Shown here one piece after another: positions 42,280 through 53,583 of a stretch of 64,000 nucleotides of DNA. Position 1 is the first letter of the stretch. Each line of letters starts with the position of its first letter. The notes beneath the pieces are model-generated. The model ran no database searches. It worked only from the letters and a program-made list of their open reading frames with translations, and was not told the DNA's origin. The stretch comes from Zygnema cylindricum. Lineage: Eukaryota; Streptophyta; Zygnematophyceae; Zygnematales; Zygnemataceae. Both the position numbers and the translations under genes were made by a program. The stretch covers positions 1-64,000 of the forward strand of contig JBBHKE010000145.1 of NCBI GenBank assembly GCA_037447655.1, written 5' to 3'.

Positions 42280-43406
42280 TGTTGAAAGTTATGTATTTTC
42301 TAGGTCTTAATAGGAAAAATAAAAGGAAGAAATAAAGCAAAGGCAGTCTGCTTCTCGCTCCACTCTCCTGTCCCCATACTTGTTGTAGTCACTGCTTGTT
42401 GTAGTCACTAAAGACTGGAGAGAGAGCTAGAACCATGGCTCCCTATGCTGTCTAAGGTGACAGAAGACAGGCTACTACTTAGTCTGTACCAAAATGACTA
42501 CCGGTTGACCGGTCAGTGACAGCTTTATCCTGTAGACTACGATCAGTGCTAGGACATATAGGGTACGATAGGTAATTAAATAAATACAGGGCAAAGATTC
42601 CATTTAACTACTAGGACGGAATCTTTGGCATAGAACCCACTGTACCTTTTATGCCGCATAAAACAAATGTTACGGACATTTGTTTCGACGGTCCGGATAA
42701 AAAAGCGATGAGAAATCGACGGCCGTGGTGCAAGCCAGGATTCCGGAAAGGCCGCCTTGGCGTTTTCGGACGCCGCCACTCCGGATGACACGTGGCAACA
42801 TCGTACTTGGTTGCGGGATTTCCGGAGTGCAAGTCAACAAGCTCGGATGTGACAGATGTCACTTGTATGGCATGTCGTACATCTGCCGTACAGAAAGTAC
42901 ACCAGCGCCTGTAATTTTCTGTACGGTACAGTCTTGTGGTTGGCGCCATACTTCATTAGAAGGGGTGTTAGAGAGGGAATAGGACTTAGAATATTTTGGG
43001 TAGGTAGCCGCCTCTCCCAGAGAGCATCTTGTATAAAAGGCAAACTTTGGCCAACCATATCTATCAATTTACTTGACCATTTTCAGTGATTATTTTTGCT
43101 TCGGATTCAAGGGAGTCAAGGCTACACAAGGGTGTAGTCCGTCAGAGTTTTTATCTGCCAGGGTGGCGGTATTTCTAAGAGAAAGTCAAAGTGGGTGAAT
43201 GTGTCCAAATCTCATATTTTAACTTTGCATTTTGTGGTGGAACCGAGCACGCAGAAAGTATTATTTTACAGGGGTGAATCTATATTGGGGTTTTGACTGT
43301 CAAGGGGTCAGTCATTTGGGTTTATATCAACTTGGAGTCGGCATTATCTATATTAGCTTCTTTTGGATCTGCTTACTCTGAGGCCAATGGAGGTCTCAGA
43401 GTTTCA
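42280..43406 (+). mobile_element. 3' LTR of A5
   Basis: The 1127-bp LTR starts TGTTGAAAGTTATG and ends GAGTTTCA. The hairpin loop core (ACTTGTTGTAGTCACT, 42378-42393) is followed by a tandem copy (42394-42409). A CCATGGCT lies at about 42434. A degenerate antisense tRNA-like block lies near 42495-42545. Confidence 0.85.
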
Positions 43407-45092
43407 AATGTGGGAAAGACAACATTCTAAGCATGATGCACAACTATTAGCAAGTTGAAGGAGTTTTTTCCCATAAAAATGAAGCAAGTTCAAAGTACTT
43501 CAATTACCTCATATGGGGCTAGGAAGCCCAATAAACCATTCATCTCCTATAGTCTTTGACAACCATCTCCAGCAACCCAGTCCATTACCACCTTAACCAT
43601 TTTGGTACAGAAAGACTTGACACCGCAAAGGTAGATTGAGGTGGTTGTAACACTATTGGGGATCAAGATGGACAACGCAGTGAGTCACAACACGATGAGA
43701 ACCCCGATAATTCCATGCATGCATCCGCGAGGAAGAAAGATAGATAAACGAAAATAGAAACCGTCAAGAGGGTTACAACGGTAAAAAAAAACAGTATAGA
43801 CCTCTACCGTTGCAAAGAGGTGCGTCATGTTGAGGTGTGTGAGGACCACAAAAGCATTGGGAGCAGCTCACGAATCATAAGGACCAATCACAGGTGTGAT
43901 GGTGATAAAATCAATGGCTGCAATACAAGTGACAAAAATAGCAACCCAAATCAACGATAGCGCAATTCTTCACAAGTTTAGAGGAACAAATTCCAAAGAA
44001 AGTAGAGATACATCCCAACAAGATTCGAGAGTACAAGCTTCCCAGGAAAGTGACGCAAATACGAGCAGCAAGGTTGCTCAAAGCGAGGACACCATCCGCG
44101 ATGATGGTGTCGGAGACAGAGATGACCCCCATTGACCCATCAGAGTGCACTCAAGCAATCCACAACAAGAAGACAAAAAGCTCAGCAGTGCAAACTATGC
44201 AATCTGTTTTTCCGTCCTTTCAAAAGAAGGTTGAATTTGGAGCAATAAGAGGTACAATTTAAAAAACGTGAAGGAAACGAAAGCTCCGTTTAAAGTTATT
44301 AAGACATATATTTGATTTTACGCCACATGTTTGAATTTGAAGCAAGTATTTCTATGTGCAATATAATTAAACCTTTAGACGGTAGTTTTAAATCGTACAT
44401 AATATAGTTAAAATGATTGCAGGTTTTAGAGGGTACCCCACGAGGCAAACAATGGTATATACGAATATGTAAAGTAGGAACCGTACCTGTTTAGTTTTAC
44501 GTTATAACTTTTTTGTTCGGTTTATTGTGATATTTATTCTTTCCTTCCAACTTTTGATTTGTGTTTTTCTGGGTACCTTGTTTTCCGGGCAGAAGACCGA
44601 TTAATAAATCTTCACGCACATTGCACAGCTGGGCTTGGAATGTTGTCATAACTGTTTTTGTCATTTATTTCCTAAATATGAACACCGCCTGTCATTGATT
44701 GCCAAGTAGTGGATACAATATTCGCCCTCAGATTTCTGGTCGGTAACGAGGATTATGGTTCTTCGATATGCAAAAAAGTATATGTGTACGCGTGAAGCAT
44801 TTGAAAAAGAGTTTCTAAAATTAGCAAAACTCAAATGGTCGAGACAACACATTTTTTTTATTTTCTTTTTTTGATAATTTGAGAACAAACAACGGTGTGA
44901 AGCAATTTACATTACAGTAGTGACAAACGCTAAATAAAACCACTTAAAAACACTATTCTTTGTCAAGATCCGGAATAAAAGGACTTCCCTTAGAAAAAAA
45001 TATGAAAACCACACTAATAGAGCTACAAGACAAAATAATAAGAGAAAAAAATGAAGCTGTCCAAAAACAACGTCGTAAACAACAGATGACAC
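43407..45092. other. Unassigned intergenic sequence
   Basis: No recognisable gene. Short open frames at 43.9-44.2 kb are polar, low-complexity and without motifs. It may include old retroelement debris. Confidence 0.4.
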
Positions 45093-45168
45093 AGAGAGAG
45101 AGAGAGAACGAGAGAGAGAGAGAGAGAGAACGAGAGAGAGAGAAAGAGAGAGAGGGAGAGGGAGAGAC
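45093..45168. repeat. (GA)n microsatellite
   Basis: Interrupted GA repeats of about 76 bp, about 170 bp beyond the ELP2 stop codon. Confidence 0.9.
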
Positions 45169-45339
45169 TATTAACACCTACGTCAGCACCTAGAACCTCA
45201 ACAGAACCATTTGTGCTCTCATCAAAATCTTGTCTCCTAATCAGTAGTGTGAAGCCAGTCACGTCACGTCATGTCAAGTCATTGTGCGGTGGTGGAGGAG
45301 ATTTTGCGCTCCGTGAGGGGGAAGGAGGAGTGAGCTCGT

Positions 45340-46460
45340 TTATGGAGGTGACGGAGAGGAGGGAGGAGGGCTTTTCTTGAGAGGGGGAGGAGGACTCTTT
45401 TTGAGAGGAGGAGGAGGAGTCTTTTTGAGTGGCGGAGGAGTGGTCTTTTTGAGTGGCGGAGGAGTGGTCTTTTTGAGAGGGGGAGGAGGAGTCTTTTTGA
45501 GAGGCGGCGGAGGGGTCTTTTTGAGAGGAGGAGGAGGAGTGGTTTTTTTGAGTGGCGGCGGCGGCGGCGTTTTTGCGGGCGGCGGGCGAGGCGGCGATTG
45601 GCATTGGGCGCCCGTCGGACCCGTTTGGAAAACGACGCAGCGGCGCGCTTCGAGATATAGTGTGGAGTTGTCGCCAGGGTACAGGTTGAGCTGGCCGACG
45701 TTTATGTGGAGGAGGGGGAGAACCACGCACAGGTTCGAGAAGTACGTCCGGTTCTGCGCCCAAGCAAAACGACAACAAAAAGGACGGTCCGTACGGCCAA
45801 TCAGAGATTCGGTTTTTTGGCTTTCGAGCTACAGATGTTGTGGAAATCTACAGGATTCTCGGCTTTCAGGTGTCACACGTGCGGAAACGTACCACGTTGA
45901 AGTTTCGGAAGTGGATTCTGGAAGGCTGAGCCGAGATGTAGAATTGACCGTCCGTACTGTTGAGCGTTGCCGGGCAGCCGCCCAAAACTTTTCCGCTGCC
46001 CGTGTTGGCCACCTGCACCAGAGTGCCGTTGGCGGCTTCGACGATGGGCGGGTCGACGGGAGCGTCCGCCGGGCCGTCCAAACTGTACGGAAGCAAGGCA
46101 TCCGAGTCAGCATCATGCTTCCACCAAAATATGCGAAAATACCGCAGCCGAGGCATGGCTGGGGAGTGTGCTCGACAGCCGCTTTGTTTCCGACCGACGC
46201 GGAAAAACAGTTCGCACTAAATTAATCATTGAGACGGAAGGTTTTGTCGCGTACCTGATGACTGGCACGCTGGCGGCGTACCCTCGGAACCCGAAATCGC
46301 AGAGAGCCGAAGGATCCGACGGACATGCTGAGCTGGCAGCTTGCAGCAGCAGGCGAGGCGCCACGCGAGCTCCTTCGGCTTGCCACGTCAGCAGAGCTGC
46401 GATGGCCACGGCGGCTACCAGAACACGACGCATGGCGGCAGAGCTTTTGAAAGACGCCAT
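45340..46460 (-). CDS. ELP2: secreted protein with extensin-like Pro-rich tail
   Basis: Three exons, 46460-46255, 46082-45893 and 45753-45340, have intron phases 2 and 0 and splice sites CATCAG|gtacgc, ccgtacag|TTTGG, AACGTG|gtacgt and ggcgcag|AACCGG. The predicted protein has 269 residues. A signal peptide covers residues 1-29 or so (core VLVAAVAIAALLTW). A Cys-containing extracellular region of about 150 residues follows, with N-glycosylation sites (NGT, NST, NRT). The tail has SPPRPPPAKTPPPPPLKK and repeated TPPPPLKK or TPPPLKK units, ending PPPSSPSPP. Pro-rich blocks like these occur in cell-wall hydroxyproline-rich glycoproteins, so an apoplastic or wall role is inferred. The N-terminal domain was not recognised. 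No stops or frameshifts are seen. Confidence 0.8.
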
Positions 46461-46790
46461 TTCTTGCGCTGCCTTGGATTTCGATGTTTTCGAATCGCTT
46501 TCGCTCGCAGGATTTATAGGTCGGGCCCTCTGTACGGCCTTGTCGGTTCGACGGATATTGGCTGTACGGCGAGCAAAGCTGCAGTGTCATCTGAAAGAAA
46601 CAAAACCTACTGCAACGTGGCAGTGAGGCAGTGCATTTAATGCGCTGTGACGGCTGTAGCGATCGTTGTACTGCCGTACGAGACGGCCGGTGGAATGAAA
46701 CGTCCCGTTTGCCGGCAAATTGCAAATCCGTTACTTTGACCGCTGACTTATTATGTGCAATCGAATAAATTTGCCGCCCTCGTGGACTGT
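46461..46790 (-). promoter_or_regulatory. ELP2 promoter and leader
   Basis: The TATA element is TATAAAT on the minus strand at 46512-46518, 52 bp before the ATG. The block is conserved with ELP1 and ELP3 upstream regions, including the tGCATTTAATgcg segment and the GACGTTTCAT-type segment further up. Confidence 0.68.
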
Positions 46791-47846
46791 TTGGCAACAC
46801 ACGAATCGGTGTTGATTCATTGTCGGATTTTTCTCTGGCGATGAGCTTGACTCGATTTGCACTTTTCCAACTGTCCTGGTGACGACGGGTTTTTTCGCGT
46901 ATCGCCGGCTAAAATGTACGGTTTGTGCGAGTTTGAAATTTCACGGGAAATTGAGTGCGTCACCCCTGAAAAGCTCACTCACATTTGTTTCCTAATCATT
47001 AATGTTGGGTATCGAGTACCGTTTGCCGATATTCGATATATATCGAATTTCAGGTACCCGATAATCGATATATCGCTTCAATATCTTGAATTTCAAATCA
47101 TCGCGATATATCGCCGATATATTGCCAATATATCGGAGATAGATCGTATCGCCAATATATCGAAGCTTTAAAAAAAAAAAAAAAAAAATCTCACTGGTTA
47201 TCAAAGTCACATGACTTCTGACCAAAGTGACTATAAAATCTTTGCCGGAAAGAAATACGGTTTTTTCCTGAAAGTCAGCAGATTTAAGAAGATCATGAGG
47301 TACATTGATGAGGTACACTTGTGAAGTACACGTACGTCATACGCAAGTACGATTTTCCAGACGAAAAAGGTCATTTTCTAGTTATTTGATGATTTTTTTA
47401 GATTTGATAGTCAGCTTACGTGGAACCACTCATATCATAAAACGTATATAAAATTTATTAACAAACGATACTTAATGTACCCGAGGCCTCTGTAATACAT
47501 AAATTTTGTTGTCCGTACTATTACAAAGACCTCCTCGTGTAACCATACCCTAAATAAGCATAAATGTCCTATGCGCATAAAACACACGGAGTAAACTAAC
47601 GAATACTACTTTCCGTGCGCACAAAACAATTTCAAACTTTTAAAATTCGTAGGTAAAATTCGTATTTTTTTGTACTTTTCAATTTAAATATTTAAATATT
47701 CAAACCCTAAAAACTGAAACGTGCAACAAACCAGCGACCAGATTGCTTCGTCGCTGAACCAGCGACCAAACTGCCTGGTGGCTAGTATTCAAGGACTTAG
47801 TGGGTTGAGGGTAGAATAGTGCAGCTGCTATGGCTGCGATATTCGA
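46791..47846. other. Upstream AT-rich region with CGATATAT repeats
   Basis: The interval 47028-47165 is packed with ATATCG/CGATAT words, followed by an A tract (about 47169-47187). No coding sequence was recognised. Confidence 0.5.
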
Positions 47847-48432
47847 GTAGCGAAGCTACGATGTCAAACTTGCGTAGCATGGCAGCATAGCAACGCGGCA
47901 ATAGCAACGCACCAGCAAAGCAACGTTATGCTAAAGCGTAGCGTAGCATAGCAACGCAGCATGTCTATGACAACATAGCAATGCAACAATAGCAACGCAG
48001 CAGCATAGGAACGATATGTTATAGCGTAGCGTAGCATAGCAATGCAGCATGTCCATCATAACATACCAATGCAGCAATAGCAACGCAGCAACATTGCAAC
48101 GCTATCCTATAGCGTAGCGTAGCATAGCAACGCACCAGGTCCATGGCAGCATTGAAATGCAGCAATACCAACGCAGCAACATAGCAACGCTATGCCATAG
48201 CGCAACGTAGTATAGCAACGCAACATGTCCATGGCAGCATAGCAACGCAGCAATACCAACGCAGCAGCATATGAACGCTATGCCATAGCGTAGCGTAGCA
48301 TAGCAACGCAAGATGTCCAGGACAGCATAACAATGCAGCAATAGCAACGCAACAGCATAGCAACGCTATGCCATAGCGTAGCGTAGCATAGCAACGCAGC
48401 ATGTCTATGGCAGTATAGCAACGCAAGAGGAT
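47847..48432. repeat. 88-bp minisatellite, about 6.4 units
   Basis: Full units begin at 47935, 48023, 48111, 48199 and 48287. A partial unit starts at 48375 and a diverged one precedes 47935. Each full unit is exactly 88 bp (agcgtagcgtagcatagcaa...). Units differ only by substitutions. Sub-repeats of GCAACGCAGCA type occur inside. The flanking GCTGCTATGGCTGCGAT also occurs at the end of LTR-C (4467-4600). Confidence 0.92.
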
Positions 48433-48889
48433 GTAATTTGATTTTGTGCATTGCTAGTCTGATTGTAGCACCCCTTGTGAGTTATTTCCTCACCCCTTTT
48501 ATATGGCTGGACCAACGACCAGACTGACTGATTGCTGAACCAGCGACCATATTGCCTTAATGTTGGTACAACATGGCTTTGTTAAAAATGTCAACGATAA
48601 AAAAACCATGTCCAAAATCAAAAATGACAAAGTTAACATTGAAGCAAATCAAAACACACTACGCATTAATCAGAGTGATATGGTTTAATTCTCACATTAA
48701 AAATATGTCAACTCATTGTAGGGTGAATATATATATATATATCTCCCCTATCTCTCTTTACTCCAAATCTACGTCAAACATGTCTTCATCAAACTCCTCT
48801 TTCCCTACCTCCCCTTCTTCATCCTCCCATGCAACTGTAACAGGGTTACAGAATTGGGTACTTAGTGGTTAGGGCTAGGCTGTTATAGT
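48433..48889. other. Unassigned spacer
   Basis: It contains a short TA tract (about 48729-48741) and a Ser/Thr-rich open frame without motifs. Nothing firm was recognised. Confidence 0.4.
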
Positions 48890-49201
48890 TGCGATTTTAG
48901 AGCAGCGCAGTTGCGATTCCACAGTGCACCTCCATGTCTTCCGCTGCCGCTAGACTAAGTAGGATTCGGACGGAGGGAAATCTAACAACCAGAGCGAAGG
49001 TGTGCTCATAATCAATTCCCTCTTTCTGTGTAAACCCTTTTGCCACTAATCTGGCCTTGTATCGCTCGATAGTGTTATCCGGATTGAGTTTCAACTTAAA
49101 TTACCACTTACATCCTATCGGCTTTCTCTCGAAGGACAATTTATCAACTCCCATATGTTTGCTTCCATAATGGAAGTCATCTCATCATTAATAGCTTTCA
49201 T
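48890..49201 (-). pseudogene. Family-A Copia RT fragment
   Basis: The minus strand reads [40 protein letters not shown] and LSLAAAEDMEVH, nearly the same as A6 (8080-8320). It is truncated on both sides, by spacer at 48.89 kb and by an inverted-repeat element at 49202. Confidence 0.85.
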
Positions 49202-49413
49202 GCCAATCGTTATTAGCGTGTAAGTTTTTTTAGCGTATACGAATAATTAGCGTGGTTTACGCTAATTGGGAATTTGGAAATTTTCGAAGAAATCGTCTAT
49301 TCTAATTGAGAATTAGGGTTTTTTTAAATAGTGTGGATAATTCTATTGGAGAATAAAATTAAAAAAAAGCGGGACGGAAATAGCGTACACAACGCTAATA
49401 ACGATTGGCGGTG
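49202..49413. mobile_element. MITE-like element, 212 bp, left end shortened
   Basis: The left end is GCCAATCGTTATTAGCG and the right end, inverted, is CACCGCCAATCGTTATTAGCG, followed by TA. The left copy lacks the first four bases or so of the terminal repeat. It is inserted in the Copia RT fragment. Confidence 0.68.
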
Positions 49414-50014
49414 TAGAGTTCATTACTCTAATTGTTTTTTTTTGTTTTTTTACTCTAATTTTTTCATTACTCTAATTACAATTCGCGATGTAGTTCATGT
49501 ATCCGTACAACATGCTTCTCATAGTTAAAAAATCCCAGAAATTGCACGTCTCCTCGTATACTTAACGCGGTTGGGCGGCTTCGGGCAACCAAGTTCCGAT
49601 CAACGGCGCTCGTTCAGCTTCCGCTATACTTTGAGTACACCGTGTATCGCTATTAGGGTTGCTAAGTTTTTCTCCGCTTAAAACATATTTTCTCCGTACA
49701 CACCTGTCCAATTTTTCGATTTTCGAAAACCGCATCGGAAGCTGAAAACCTTTGATTTCAATCGCAACCGTCCGATCCACAATCGGACAGGTGTGCACGG
49801 CAGCAATTCTCAGTGCACCGGATTGGGATGCAATTCCGTACGATATTAACGCGACTCAAAGAAAGTCCTTTAACAAAGCATATTAGGGTTTTGGAGTCGA
49901 ACAGTCTTGATGTTGGGTTGCGAGGCGAAGGGAAAACGAAAACTTCCACGAAGACCCTTTGTTAAGAAAAACCTTTTAATTTTTAAATTTGTGTGACGTG
50001 ACGAGTGCATAACC
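49414..50014 (+). promoter_or_regulatory. Upstream region of the LRR gene
   Basis: About 600 bp upstream of the ATG at 50015. It contains a lone terminal-repeat-like TACACCGTGTATCGCTATTAG (49636-49656). No convincing TATA box was fixed. The start context aaccATGGCG is favourable for plant translation. Confidence 0.4.
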
Positions 50015-50129
50015 ATGGCGGGCAACTCTGTCATCGCGACAATGCTGACCATAGCGTGCCACGTGGCACTCGCAAGTGGATACCACGACAGCCCCAACTA
50101 TAACTTCGAATTTGTGGTAGAGCCCGACC
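50015..50129 (+). CDS. LRR gene exon 1: signal peptide
   Basis: The exon encodes MAGNSVIATMLTIACHVALA, a signal peptide, then SGYHDSPNYNFEFVVEPD. It ends in phase 1 at CCGACC|gtacgt. The peptide has a hydrophobic core at residues 6-19. Confidence 0.72.
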
Positions 50130-50283
50130 GTACGTCTTCCCCTCCTTTTTAACTTTCCTTCCCTCTTCTTCTTCTTGCAGAGATGAGTTTTAAAGCAGAC
50201 CTTAGATCGGTTTCTCGTTGAAACATTGTTGTAACGTTTTTATTGCATTTTACCACTAGGTCGGTCAGACAAAGTCAACGCTA

Positions 50284-51575
50284 CACCGTGAATCGTTATT
50301 AGACTTATGTACTCTATATCGGCGCCCCAAAATTTTGACATTGATACCCGAAATATAGTGACTGATTCTAATTTATCCGTGACGTTAATTACGGTTCTTG
50401 TGAATTAGCGTCAATGGAATTACTGTACTTATTTCATGAATAGTGTGGTGTACGAAATGTGTTTGCTGATACAAAACTGTACTTGATTACCGAAAATCGT
50501 ACGGAAATTGTAGTTAACTTATGTCGTTTGCATACAGAACTGCGCTTAGAATAAACGTGGAGTCGAGTTTGCGACAAACGCGTTTGCAAACCCATATTAT
50601 AATTATGGATTAATTACACTAAAAAGACGCGACGTGGTACGGATTGTCAGATTTTGTACTTCTACCTATTTTAACGTATTTGTAATGACGCCGGTTCTGT
50701 ATACCTAAATCAGCGTTATAGAGAAATTACAATTAAACATTTTTTTCAGAATGGGATTGATACACAAATTAACATCATGACACTAATTCATTATTGACAC
50801 TAATAATTTATATAGTCTAAGGGTGGTGTTCCATCAGGAAATTTTGTAAACGTACGGTCAACATTACAGAGTGCTACATTTTGATCAGTGTACTATCGCG
50901 CAGAGTCTGTAATCCACGTGTACAAATAAGAGTGGTTATACGTAACATAAGATCGTATTTGAAAATTGTCAAATATTTTTTACACCGACCAACTTCAACT
51001 CGAAATCGTCATTTGCTTACCATGTACGTGTGGACCAGGGTATCGTACCACACAAATTTTGTGCTATTTGTAAATGCTTGTCAGACGCCAGCTCATTATT
51101 TATAGGGATTCTGCTTTTTCGCATGACGAATGAGCGCTTCCACAAATAGTGTGAAGAATGGCCGGTAACAAAAAAAATGCAACGAAAGTTCGTTACGAGA
51201 TCACTTTCGTGATTTCCGTTGAATTTATGAATGCATATATCATTGCGAAATATTTTGAGTTCGGTTGGTTGCCGTCTTGACACGTAAATTCATTATCCAA
51301 CGTGTCGCGGCTCAATTTTTTATGTAAATGGTGATGTACCTCCTCGAGGTACATCACCATTTACAGACAATTTGGAAGCGAATGCTTCGCGAAAATATAT
51401 CCAACGGTCATTCTTTTCTCCCAGACCTTTGGAGAATATTGGTAAGATTCTCTGTAATGTTGTTCGCGTATAAAAACAAAATAGTAAGTACGGCGTAGTA
51501 CGGAGAGGCCTCGATTTTTGTAAAGAACCTCACTTTTCGTCTGATAGAACACCACCCTAATAACGATTCACGGTG
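50284..51575. mobile_element. Inverted-repeat element in LRR intron 1, 1292 bp
   Basis: The termini are identical inverted repeats CACCGTGAATCGTTATTAG (19 bp), flanked by TA on both sides (50282-50283 and 51576-51577). The TA duplication resembles Tc1/mariner-type elements. No transposase frame was recognised, so it is non-autonomous. It lies in intron 1 of the LRR gene. Confidence 0.8.
51324..51364. repeat. Perfect 19-bp inverted repeat
   Basis: Arms GTAAATGGTGATGTACCTC and its complement are separated by 3 bases, inside the 1292-bp element. It could form a long hairpin. Confidence 0.9.
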
Positions 51576-52067
51576 TAGTGTCTGTTAGGATGTTTTGTTT
51601 GTATTCGAGATGAAAACTTGAATTCTTAATTGAAAACGCCAAAAATCAAGGAGCATTGGGAAAGGCTCCAATACCTATACAACCAAAAAAACAACCTCAA
51701 ATCCGTTTATTTTGCACTGTCCAAATTGACATTCAAACTTGACCCATTTTTTGTATGTTTGAAAATTCAAATATTTATGACAAAACGTGGCTATGAAAAC
51801 CGCCTTTCATCTAACTATTTCTCACAACCAAAATGTTACGAATTATCCAAAACGTTTAAACGTTGTTGAAACGCTCATTTCTTGTTTAAACGGTTCATCC
51901 AAAAAATGCCGTAGCCCAACACTCCCTCCGGGTGTGCACTCAACGTGTCCCCAAAACACCACTCTAACACACCCCATAAGACCTCTTTTCCTAATCCTTG
52001 TCTTTACACGTGCGAAAACTCTGTCTTATTCGCTGGAGTATGACCTCTCTCCCTTCTAATACTGCAG

Positions 52068-52162
52068 TGGGTGCACTCTTGGCAATGAGTTCGGCCATCC
52101 GCAATTTTCCAGTGATTTACTGCGATTTTCCATTGCGATGGGTACAACCGCGTGATAAGACT
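52068..52162 (+). CDS. LRR gene exon 2: LRRNT-like segment
   Basis: The acceptor is ctgcag|TGGG and the donor ACT|gtgagt. Joined in phase 1 it reads LGALLAMSSAIRNFP then CDFPLRWVQPRDKT. The ALL-x-(6)-AI..W pattern is that of the LRR N-terminal cap. It ends in phase 0. Confidence 0.68.
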
Positions 52163-53511
52163 GTGAGTATTCTATCCTTCTGTCTCTCTCTAAATTTCAC
52201 ACTGAAATCTGCTCTTAAACCGCACTGAATTTCGAGTACATAGCTATTGTTATAAAAGACTTACTTTCGTGCACACCTGTTTAAGTGTAGCCGAAATAAT
52301 ACGCTTTGAGACATACGGAATTCGGGGGAGTAAACGGTTCATGGTTCAGTTGATTCGATACAGATTTACTTGAGGATCGCTTCGGAAAAATCGATCCCGA
52401 TATAGAGGCGTGGCGCAAGTTTAATCCAAGAATATCGCGGCATTTATTACGGCACTACAAAACTTTTATAAAGTAGAAAGTGGATTGTTTCGTCGCAAAG
52501 ATTCGATATAAAAGATTCCTTTTGGTCGTCGGCATTACTAGCTTTAGTTATGTGGCCTGAAGACAATCGACAAGTGGTTCCAACGGCCTATTCGAGACAA
52601 AGATTACACTGTACGGCAGAGTGACGACAATGTCGGTATACTCGGAATAGTGCAGGTCTTTTAGATGATCTGTACGTATTTAATTAGGCAGACGTACAAA
52701 AATACAGGGAGATCGAATATGAGGAACTTAGTGATAAATAGGCCCTCCGATGCTCATTAATATAATGGACGTTTTTGTACATACTAACCAATTAGTGTTG
52801 ACTTAGAGTAGTGTGAGTAATCAACCTAGTTAGCTTTTGGTGTAACGACAATCACCGTGGGGGCGCCAATTAGACCTATTACTAAACATGCGCATTTGTT
52901 TCTTTTGTTGTTTTGTTAGATGTAGGTGGCTCACAATTGTATATATTCATGAGAGCCTTGTAGAACAAGTATCAATGTGTTAAGGAAAGTAGGGACCTAA
53001 GATGTAGTTCTTTAGAGTTGTCGAGTGTAGGAAACGTAGATAAGAAACATGTCTGATAGCGTAGCTTTGTTGCTTTGAGATAACACGAGAGTTTTCGGAG
53101 ATATCATGTGTATTGAAGTTGTTAAGTGCTTTGTGTATTTGGTTTGTGTGTTATGTATTCTTTTATGTGTGTTGAGATCATTCTTATGTAAGTCGTAAGG
53201 TGTAGTTCTTGATGTGTCACAAGATTAATAAGTACATGTAAGGAGAGAATGTCATTATTTATGGTGGACTATATTAATCATCGCTGGGGATCCAATAGTT
53301 TGCGTGTTTTCCGAGGTCTATTTAAGACCAAAGGACAACAATAGTTGCATTGGATCTTTGATGCGGTGTGATTTGAGACTGTCCGGGGGGGCGATGTTGA
53401 GGGAGAGAGCGGTTAATGGAGGAGGGAAAGGGATTGAGAGGAGGGACAAGGGGGGAGGGTGATGAATGAATGGATGAATGAAGTAGCTTATGGAATGGGA
53501 GAGGGATGCAG
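52163..53511. other. LRR gene intronic sequence
   Basis: No exon could be placed with confidence here, though the rest of the LRRNT domain and further LRRs would be expected between exon 2 and the 53.5-kb LRR. Confidence 0.35.
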
Positions 53512-53583
53512 AGAGATGCAAGGCATTAGATTGGACGGATACATTCCAGAGGAGATTGGCAACATCGATCGATTGTCATACAT
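53512..53583 (+). CDS. LRR exon (53.5 kb)
   Basis: The exon reads GIRLDGYIPEEIGNIDRLSYM, then donor AT|gttagt. It matches LxGxIPxxIGxLxxLxx. The 5' boundary is uncertain within about 10 bp. Confidence 0.6.

Larger units (their letters stand above)
40516..43406 (+). mobile_element. Non-autonomous gag-only Copia derivative (A5)
   Basis: The 5' end keeps only about 22 bp of the LTR start (TGTTGAAAGTTATG, 40516 on). The internal region holds gag, scraps of RT and RNase H, a polypurine tract and a full 3' LTR (42280-43406). Integrase and the RT core are absent. This is the layout of terminal-repeat elements that keep GAG alone. Flanks (tacag, aatgt) do not match, so the 5' end probably arose by deletion or recombination. 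Confidence 0.75.

Noticed and set aside
45377-46225. A 282-codon Gly-rich open frame on the plus strand
   Set aside because: It is the antisense shadow of the ELP2 Pro-rich exon 3 and exon 2, whose splice sites and signal peptide support the minus strand.
47169-47187. A poly-A tract as a retrogene or LINE end
   Set aside because: No reverse-transcribed coding sequence or target duplication lies upstream.
47847-48432. CRISPR-like array
   Set aside because: The 88-bp units are contiguous without unique spacers and the DNA is eukaryotic; it is a minisatellite.
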